64,000 nucleotides of DNA from Trametopsis cervina (lineage: Eukaryota > Basidiomycota > Agaricomycetes > Polyporales > Irpicaceae), in contig MU278363.1 in NCBI GenBank assembly GCA_022385755.1, forward strand, positions 2,661 to 66,660, written 5' to 3'. Below, in pieces: positions 56,035 through 64,000 of this stretch. The notes beneath the pieces are model-generated. The model did no database searches and was not told the origin of the DNA. It saw only the letters and a list, made by a program, of their open reading frames with translations. Both the position numbers and the translations under genes were made by a program. Every line of letters begins with the position of its first letter. Positions within the stretch are counted from its first letter, which is position 1.

Positions 56035-59000
56035 CTATTGTGTCAGAGCAGCGAAAACAAGCCCGACGCCGAGGGCGGCCGAAGCGACCTCGAACACCAA
56101 ATACGTCTCGCGCGGCCCGAGCACGAGCGCCGTGCCCGCCAGCAGCAACATTCGCCACTTCGCCTGCATGATCCGCGCTCCCCGCCCACCCTCACTGCGG
56201 GACCAGAGCCACGTGCTCCCCCATCCGGGGTCGACCAGGACAAGGAAGGGGAGGACGTGCATAAAGTTGTGGTCGCCGTCGAACGGGGTAGTGTACCCCG
56301 CCGTCAGGAGCGTGCGCACCCATACGGCGAGGATCGGCGCTGCTAGCGGGAGCAGCCAGGTCATCAGCAGAAGGAGGTGCTCGCGCTCGTTATGCGCGTT
56401 CTCGACTTGTTGGGCCCGCTGGATAGCAGAGACTTGGGAGGAAGGAGAGGCCGGGACGGCTGGATTTTCTGCGTCGCGGGCCCGTTCCTCTGAGGTCCTC
56501 AGGAGGGGGATGGCGACTGTTTTGGATATGTCGGTGCGCGGGGGGTTGTGCGCTGCACAAGTGTAGAGATGGAAGATCCAGCAGCCCAGAAATCCGACTT
56601 GCCATGGCACCAATACGAAAATGATGAGACAGATCAGGCCGAGAGACACGAAGGTACCGGTTCTTCTGCCTGAGTATATGTGTTCGGCGCTGTAACGGGA
56701 CATTGTGAGTGGTCCAGCATTTTTATATGGAGAAAAGCGGACTCACGGAGGGAAGATGCGAGATATGTAGTGCAGAGGCAATTTCAAGAGTAGAACAAGC
56801 CACCAACTAACTGATACCAGCCCAGTAGCAACAAGGAGCATCAATGGAGCCAGAGGCGCGAGCAGCGGTTCACCCTTATTACCCAGCCAAAGATGCGTAG
56901 GTAAAGGAACCAGGGAGATAATATATGATGCACCCAGCAGCCACAGTAGTCTTTCGCGGGCGAATTTTGCCAGCGAGTCGATGACACGAGGAACGGTACC
57001 AAAAGCTTCTGCCGTTTGTGATGCATTGTACAAGACGAGGGCCACGATACCCACCGCCCACGTTGCGGCAGGAGCTCCATATCTCCCACCCCATCTACCA
57101 AGGGTAGCCCACCAATCCACGGTGATATCAATGGCGGACAGCGCACATGCGCCCTCCCCATCGGTATAGATGGTGAGATTGAGTCCGTGAGCGTATGGCG
57201 AGCTGATGTATGGGGCAGATCCGTGAGTGTGTAGGAGTTTCTTGCGCGCTAATGTGAGAGGATGGTAGTGGCTCTCAGAAGGATGCGAGGTATGCTCCAG
57301 TAATGGAAGCATCATGCGACCTGGCAGATGTGAGTGTCAGTTCAACTTCCTCGATGTCCTATATAGTGTACTGACCGGTACACTGCGATGCGTATTTAGG
57401 GGTTACGCGATATACAACTAACGTACTCGAGAGTAAGCGAGGCAAATAAATGCCATGCTTGAGCACCGAAGTTCCTGGTAAATCGATCGTGACACTGGAG
57501 ACGAAAGGTGCTAGAAAATAAATCAGCCGTCGCAGAGCTTAACCCTCATGAGTCGCATCAAACTTACTGAGAGAACTAGCATCATTCACTGTACTTTCCG
57601 GAACAAACCCTCCAAACATCCAAGCCACATCCCTTTTCCCGTCAAGGGTCACAGCAATTCGCATGTCTTCTTCATATGAAACCTGCGCCTCGAAGAACAC
57701 TACGCCCTCGGTCTCAGACACCCCCTCGTCTGGCAAAGGGAATGAAGCCCCCAGAGAAGGGTTCGGAATCATTTTGAGTGTAATGGGTTCCAAGGCAGTA
57801 CATGAGCCTCCCCTACAAACCTCTACTGTGGCTGGTAGTGGGAGCATTGAACTCGGGTCTTCTTTAGAGATATAAAGCACAAAGGTCCGTGGGCGAGTGG
57901 CGGCTGCACTGTCCGGAGTGAGGGGTAGAAACCATGTATGCGAATTACGGACGTTCTTTGAAGATACGTGCTCGCCTGGGGCCAGCACTGTGGCTTCGCT
58001 CGCATGTGAGAGAGCGGAGGGTTTGTATCCCGGAGGAATTAGGTGTCCATCGGGTAGCCAAGTATCTAGGACAGCACCACGTTCGGTCTGTGAACGTGCA
58101 GAGCCGAGTTCTAGAGCAGCCCTGGCAACGCGCCATCGTGCTTGGTGACACCACACCATCCCTCTGTGATCCACACCAGTCCAAGCGGACTCAAGTGCAC
58201 TGGTGAACACCGTTCGTCGAAACGGTTCCGTGCCATCTTCGCTTATGGATGCAGGGGGCAGTATGCAGGATTCCGACGGTATCATCATGTCCGTGGCACC
58301 TCCGCAGAGCGAGAGAATGGGTGTCGGATTCGACAGTATTGTCTTAAGATTACGGTGGTATATGCGCTCGATATGTCTGTCGAACCGTGCTGGCGGAAGG
58401 ATGTGAGGGGTAGACATCGTGATTATTGCAGAGATATTGGGGTGCGGAAGGAGTGACGTCGCCACTATGCCGCCCATTGAATGACCCATAACTATCATGT
58501 CTGTCCCTGCAGGATAGCGGGACAAGATATAGTCAATGGCCCGCGATGTGTAACTTGTCTCAGACTCCAAGGTCGTTCCATGAAAGGCAGACAAGTCTTC
58601 ATTGAATTCGACTGCAAAAAAATAAGCTTGTATCCCAAACAAGTATACGGCCAAACGGACCTGCGTAGAAGTCCAAAGACTTCAAGTGTCTGCCTCGAAA
58701 TTCAGGGGAAATATCATAAGGTTGGGAGTAAAACTGCCTCGCTGCGGAAGATGCTATGGAACGGACTTGGTGAGAGGATCCAGCGTTTCCAGGAATGAAG
58801 ACCACAGGTAAACCATTCGGCTAATATCAGTCGCTTTCAGTTGGACCAAAGGCAATACACGCGTCGTACCTCAATGCCTTCCCATCCCACCTCGCGGTAT
58901 AGCCATAGTGAGTAACGCCCTGCTAATGGCGACCACGAGCGGTCAAACCCAGTCTGCAAGATGTATGAAGGGGACATCCATGACATGCGGCATCCTTGAG

Positions 59001-59097
59001 GAGAAAGCGTTTTTACTGTATCCACGCCAGCATAGTACAGGACGGAAACAACGAGCAATGCAACCAAGCCTAGGACATGGACAGGGCGGGTGCTCAT
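56035..59097 (-). CDS. BST1: GPI inositol-deacylase Bst1/PGAP1
   Basis: Six exons: 59097-58870, 58820-58661, 58611-57568, 57510-57376, 57320-56747, 56689-56035; about 931 residues. A membrane anchor ([17 protein letters not shown]) precedes the family block [31 protein letters not shown], then the lipase elbow [15 protein letters not shown] with Ser174. The central lumenal part has [17 protein letters not shown]. The C-terminal third holds several membrane helices. The enzyme removes the acyl chain from the GPI inositol in the ER, needed for export and quality control of GPI proteins. It is divergent from the CorA-type gene. The start is ATG 59097, since the earlier in-frame codon is TTG. Confidence 0.95.
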
Positions 59098-59503
59098 TCC
59101 GGTGTGGGACAAGTAGTGAGATCAATTATATCGGTACTAGGAACGATTCTTATCCCACTTGTAGCTGGTTACGATCTTTACTTACCGGGACTTGCGCCGT
59201 TTGTTACCGGATAACAGTGTCATACATGGCACCGGCTCCAAGATCCGCAAGCGCCCGGATCGGTCCCCTTGCTTGCTTCACGTCATGCTTTTCAACCTGC
59301 TTACTACCATTCACCCTCCCGGTCTTCTTCAAGGCAGAATTCCCACCCGAAGAGTTATTCATAGGCGTGGTTAGGTAGTTGGGAGGAAGATACTAAGCTC
59401 TCTCTATCTGCCTTGAGGTCGTTCGTCCTCTACCTCAGCAACGAGTACCTCCTGTGGCTTTCAGCTCATAGTTCGTGCCAGCTTTCTCGGCTGAGGATTC
59501 GCC
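59098..59503. promoter_or_regulatory. Divergent promoter region (BST1 / CorA-type transporter)
   Basis: 406 bp separate the start codons; no clear TATA, no coding frame beyond chance, and C/T-rich sequence precedes the CorA start (59400-59480). Confidence 0.4.
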
Positions 59504-62042
59504 ATGACATCTGGTGGTGGGCATGATACCTCCTCGGTTCTGTCAGGCTCGATCTCGACTTCCCCAAGGACCATCCGAGGCAACTCAGAACACTCTCACT
59601 CACCGGTGAGACACCGTACGAGTGTCGGGGACGAGAATGACATTAACTCGCGGCCCCGCCTATCTCCCACCCTCACACGATCCTACAATCCAAATGATCC
59701 GGATGTTAGGGAACGTCAGAGAACGATGGACGTGGACATGGCTTTACATCTTTCACGAGCACGAAGCGGCACAGTAGTCGGCCAATCCCCCGACATAACC
59801 ACTCCTTCACAGGGTCGCCCAGAACTGTCATTGGCCGATGAGAGTTTCATTGGATTGTCTAGACAAGAAGAGAGGGACTTGGATTTTGCAAAGGGTGTCG
59901 GTGTACCGGTGGATCATGACGAGCAACAGGAGCATTTCCATCCAGGCCCTGCCTCAGATGTCCACCTCAACCATCTCAGCTCTGGACACGACCCCAGCCT
60001 TCTCGTTTCTCTTGGAGGTCCGGACCCCGATGATACGGGAGGCCTCCCCATGTATCAACCAAGTCTACCCGTGGAGGAGCCTACTTTCGATTTTGGTGCC
60101 CTCGAAACCTTTGCAAAGGAGGAGAAAAATGTGCTAGGAATACATTCCCCAATGTCTTCGTCACCTCCAGATGTGCAGCTGTCGAGCAGTCAGGTTACAT
60201 CCAGCACCATTCCGGCTCCCTCAGAGAATCCGCCCAATGACTTTACCCTTCCTCTTCCTCGCGCCAGGCAGCGAAAGCTCAGCCAAAGCACGCCTGGTCC
60301 TCGCCGCGCTAAGATGGCTCTCTTCGAAAACAATCCAGGAGGCCCTCCGCCATCTCTAGCATTTCGCTCACAACTTGGATCGAACGGGGCCGTTCTCAGT
60401 GCAGTGCCATCCTTTGACAATTTGCCCCAGCCGAGTTCCTCGAACGGTGCACCAGGACTTCCGAGACAGAACACAACAAGCTCAGGTCACGACCGGCCTT
60501 ATCGCTTCTCTTTCTATTCCAACGCGCTCTCCGCTACCATTCACGCGAAGAGCTTAAGTGAGCTACCGGCAGATGGTCAAACCTTCGAACAACTATTCCA
60601 TGGTATCAGCCAATCAAAGAATAGATCCGACGCGTTTAATCCATCACGACCGAATACCAGTATGGGGATGAACCAGCGCATGAATGCTGCCTCTTCTATC
60701 CCCATACCGGGCCAGTCAGGGCTGTCGAAGATGGCTGAGAGACGATTCACCCCTGGCGGCGCAAACCAGAAGGTGCCTGGTGCATCTGCAGACACCGATA
60801 CATGGTGGCTGGATATACAGTCGCCAACGGACGAAGAAATGAAAGTGCTCAGCAAGGTACGCTCTCACCGTTGGCAGGCCCGGCTGTCGGTCTCACCTGT
60901 TTTCAGGTCTTCTCCATACATCCACTGACAACTGAAGACATTCAAATGGAAGAAACGCGCGAGAAAATCGAGCTGTTTCGAAATTACTATTTCATCTCTT
61001 TCCGTAGTTTTGAGCAGGACAACCTTAGCCCGACGTATCTTGAGCCGTTGAACATGTATATCATCGTCTTCCGGGAAGGGATACTTTCTGTGAGTATATG
61101 CTCTTGGTTCTCGCGCGTTTAGTCATATATTTATATTGGGATGCAGTTCCACTTTAGGCCGACGCCTCACCCTCAGAATGTCCGTCGACGGATCAAGCAA
61201 CTTAAGGATTACATTAGCGTTACTTCGGATTGGATATCCTATGCTCTTATCGACGATATCACCGATGCATTTGGCCCTCTTATACAAGGCATCGAGTATG
61301 AGGTCGACAGTATTGATGAGTTGGTGTTAATTCTGAAGGAGGCAGAGCAGAGCGACATGTTACGAAGGTTAGCAACTTTATTGCTTTACCTTTCCGACGC
61401 AATCTAAAGCACGGCCCTCAGGATTGGGACATGCCGCAAGAAGGTCATGGGCCTCCTGCGACTCATGGGTAACAAGGCAGACGTCGTCAAGGGACTAGCA
61501 AAGCGATGCAATGAGAACTGGCGTGTCGCGCCTACATCTGACATTGTAAGTTATACTCCAACATGCACGTGCGAGAGACTAATCATTTCTTAGGGCCTAT
61601 ACTTGTCCGATATTCAAGATCACTTGATAACCATGACCCAGAACTTGAACCACTACGAGAAGATCCTCTCACGTTCCCACAGCAACTACCTCGCACAAAT
61701 TTCCATTGAGATGACAGACGCTAATAACCAGATCAACGACGTGCTCTCGAAGCTCACAGCGCTTGGTACCGTGCTCATTCCCATGAACCTTGTTACAGGT
61801 CGGCATGCGTTCCGTTTTCCGTGATTCCTCTCATTTCTGATGATTTCAAACATACAGGTCTCTGGGGGATGAATGTGAATGTTCCCGGCCAGGATGTACC
61901 TGTGAGTCGGACAGCAACAATATGATATCCATCAATTAACATATTTTAGGGGTATGCGTGGTTCTTCTCTATCATTGCGGTTTTAGCAGCATTCGCAGTC
62001 ATTGCGGGATGGTCTACATATAAATTAATGGTTGCTCGCTAG
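59504..62042 (+). CDS. CorA/Alr-type magnesium transporter
   Basis: Seven exons: 59504-60856, 60907-61089, 61147-61367, 61422-61545, 61594-61798, 61858-61901, 61950-62042; about 740 residues. The first 430 residues are a disordered, Ser/Pro-rich N-terminal extension. The CorA domain starts near DTWWLDIQSPTDEE and has VFSIHPLTTEDIQM, RNYYFISFRSF and a long helix. The signature GMN (699-701) sits in GLWGMNVNVPGQ after the first membrane helix; the second helix is AWFFSIIAVLAAFAVIAGW. A pentameric Mg2+ channel is expected, at the plasma membrane (Alr1) or vacuole (Mnr2); the long N-terminus fits either. It is convergent with the PHD gene. Confidence 0.92.
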
Positions 62043-62297
62043 TAACGTTAGACTTACACTCCTGTTCTTCGCCTCATTTAATCAGACGGACGGTCGCATA
62101 GCAAGATACACAGCATTTGTAGTATTCAATATCTTATTCAACACTTGTACTTCTGGCAATCATACTACCCTAGAGAACTTCAGACCAAGCCAGCAAAAGG
62201 AACGAAAGAGATTGGTACTGATACACAGCAGCACAGCATAAGCAGAACAGCACAGAGGAAAGCAGAAAGAGACAATATAAAATGACAATATGCACCA

Positions 62298-64000
62298 TTA
62301 GGAAGGCAAGGATCGCCGCTTCTCAGACTCTACCTGCCTACCGTCTTGGTTGAGTAGGTGACTGTAGTTGTGAGGTTGAAATACGCTCGTAAGGACGCGA
62401 TCCCATCTGAATTCAGCTCCTTCAGTACTCCGAGGATTGTTAGAGGAAGTATCCGGAGGACATACTTGAGGTATTTGCAACTGCAACCCTTCAGCTACAG
62501 GACGCGATGGTCCAGCAGCGGATTGCGGCGGCATGCTCGTCCGTCCGGAATAGTTTATCGAGCGCTGAGGAGATCCTGCAACATCTGCAGGGTTAGGAGA
62601 TACCAGCATGGCTAACGACGGGGACAATCCCTGACTCGTCCTCGTGTTCGCCGTTTGCATGGGAGGGGTGCGTAATGGCTGCATTGGAGGAGCATGGGCT
62701 CCGGGCTGGATAGGTGGGATATGGACACCTTGTTGCTGCAGCGGATGAGGCAACCCTTGCGACAATGGTGGAGAGTGTTGCATTGCAGGGATGTGCGGTG
62801 AAGGGCCGTGCCCGTGTTGTAGCGAATGAATGGCAGCCGGATGATTGGGATGTAGGCCATGAGGGAGCATATGAGGTGCGTGCATAGGAGGCGTAGGCAT
62901 GGTGGGAGGCTGCATAGGAGGCGTAGGCAAAGTAGATCGACGCTTAGGCGAAGGCTGAGTGGTCGGCGAAGATGCATGTCCAGATGTGCCGTCGTTCCCG
63001 GCTGGCCCGACCGAACTATCCTCAGAGTACTTCCGTTTTCTCGAGTGCAGCGTCGGAGAATCAGAGGGCGAAGGGGCTTCGTGCGCATGGCTTCGGGCAG
63101 TTGGAGGAGGCGCAGTTGCAGCAGCATTGCTCCATCGACTGGCACTGTTCGACCGATTCGACCACGGCGGGGGAGGTGGTACATTCGTCTGCCCGTTACT
63201 TGAAGGTGACTGGCGCTGTTCATACGGAAGCGCAGGTGAAGGCGGGCGGGGCGCGATAGCGGGCGTATGGTAGTGGGCCGACGGCGGCAACCGAGGCTGT
63301 GCAACGAGAGGAAGGTGTGGAAGCTGACTGCCAGAAGGAGGAGCTGAGGCTGAGGATGGGCCAGGCATAGAAACAGGGGCGCTGCGAGGCACAGAACTGC
63401 TGCTTGTGCCGGAGTTCATGTTATCTGGCTGACCGGGAGTAAAGCGTATCAGCTCGACGAAGAGAGTCTGAGTGTATGGATGAGGCATCTTGATATAGAT
63501 GATGTCCTTGCTGAAGGTGTCTAGCATCTCCTTGGTGTCAACGTACGCATCAGGCTCGTTGTTGTCTACAGTCGATAGTGAGCATGTATGACACATGAGA
63601 ACAGTATGATCGAGGTCGCTACTCACCGACATGCTTCACGCGAACCTCCGAGTATGGATAAGTCCTGTTCTTGCGCAGGCAACACAGAGGGCACATGAAG
63701 CGATTGTTCCCGCCTGGAGAAGTGTCGATGGGGAAGAAGACGCATCCTCCATGGTATGACTTCCCGCATACCTCGCACTCGACAGTGGGGTAATTGAGCA
63801 AGTAGGCCGTTCTACCCCTGCAAATGCAACGCGTGCCGTCATGCCAATCCTTGTCGATGTCCTGGCCGAACGTAAACTTGGGCCTTCTCCTCTTCTTCAG
63901 CCTCACGTTGGTCGGCTGACCGGCTAATACCCGATGCAACCCGGCAAGCTCCAAACCGAACGACAGCTCAGGGTTCGGCGATACGGCGAACTGTATTTTG
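62298..64000 (-). CDS. PHD-finger protein, 5' end beyond the window
   Basis: Two exons are visible: one open at the right edge (64000 down to 63627) and 63565-62298, with intron 63566-63626. The minus-strand frame is open to the edge, so the N-terminus and start are missing. A PHD-type C4HC3 pattern lies in the first visible exon: CICRG, VECEVCGKSYHGGC, then FMCPLCC. PHD fingers read histone tails and occur in chromatin proteins. After the finger comes a moderately conserved-looking KDIIYIKMPHPYTQTLFVEL, then a long Pro/His/Met-rich tail with repeated PPMQP-like motifs. I do not know which complex it belongs to. Confidence 0.7.

Overview
The window looks like genomic DNA of a mushroom-forming basidiomycete (Agaricomycetes), probably a wood or litter decayer. 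Nearly all genes are broken by many short GT-AG introns of about 48-60 bp. The inventory is purely eukaryotic and fungal: TFIIB, Sec18/NSF, eIF3m, Rrs1, Mdm34, Orm, Bst1. A secreted GH7 cellobiohydrolase with a CBM1 and a sedolisin-type protease point to a decay lifestyle, and a DUF6589 gene is, from memory, typical of Agaricomycetes. I cannot name the species.

Layout. 1-1702 is the 5' part of a minus-strand LTR retrotransposon: an LTR, a primer-binding site that suggests Tf1/sushi-type self-priming, a leader, and the start of a gag-like ORF that runs off the left edge. 1703-4234 is an AT-rich, gene-free stretch of dispersed repeats, a 21-bp minisatellite, a tRNA-like Pol III promoter pair and several palindromes. 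4235-6467 is a decayed DUF6589 gene with two in-frame stops. After a spacer come a stomatin-like gene (8085-9375), a 481-bp hAT-type MITE (9792-10272), a probably frameshifted F-box gene, the GH7 cellobiohydrolase (11884-13554, minus), a 2.8-kb spacer and a 14-exon sedolisin gene (16319-18835).

From about 18.9 kb onward the window is dense with housekeeping genes, mostly in convergent or divergent pairs: Tls1/C9orf78-like, an unrecognised protein, TFIIB, Rrs1, a Tc1/mariner-type MITE, an FAD oxidoreductase, eIF3m, a DUF2009 protein, Sec18, a STIMATE-family membrane protein, phosphatase inhibitor-2, Mtd1, Orm, a Virilizer-like protein, Mdm34, a septation coiled-coil protein, a zinc-finger protein, Bst1, a CorA/Alr-type Mg2+ transporter and a PHD-finger protein cut by the right edge.

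The genes do not form a pathway cluster. Several share cell compartments: Sec18, Orm, Mdm34, Bst1 and the STIMATE protein act in ER, Golgi or contact-site membranes, while TFIIB, Rrs1, eIF3m, Tls1 and the Virilizer-like protein act in gene expression. The two secreted enzymes sit next to the transposon-rich left third. Exon coordinates were worked out by hand from splice motifs, reading phase and family consensus; none was checked by alignment.
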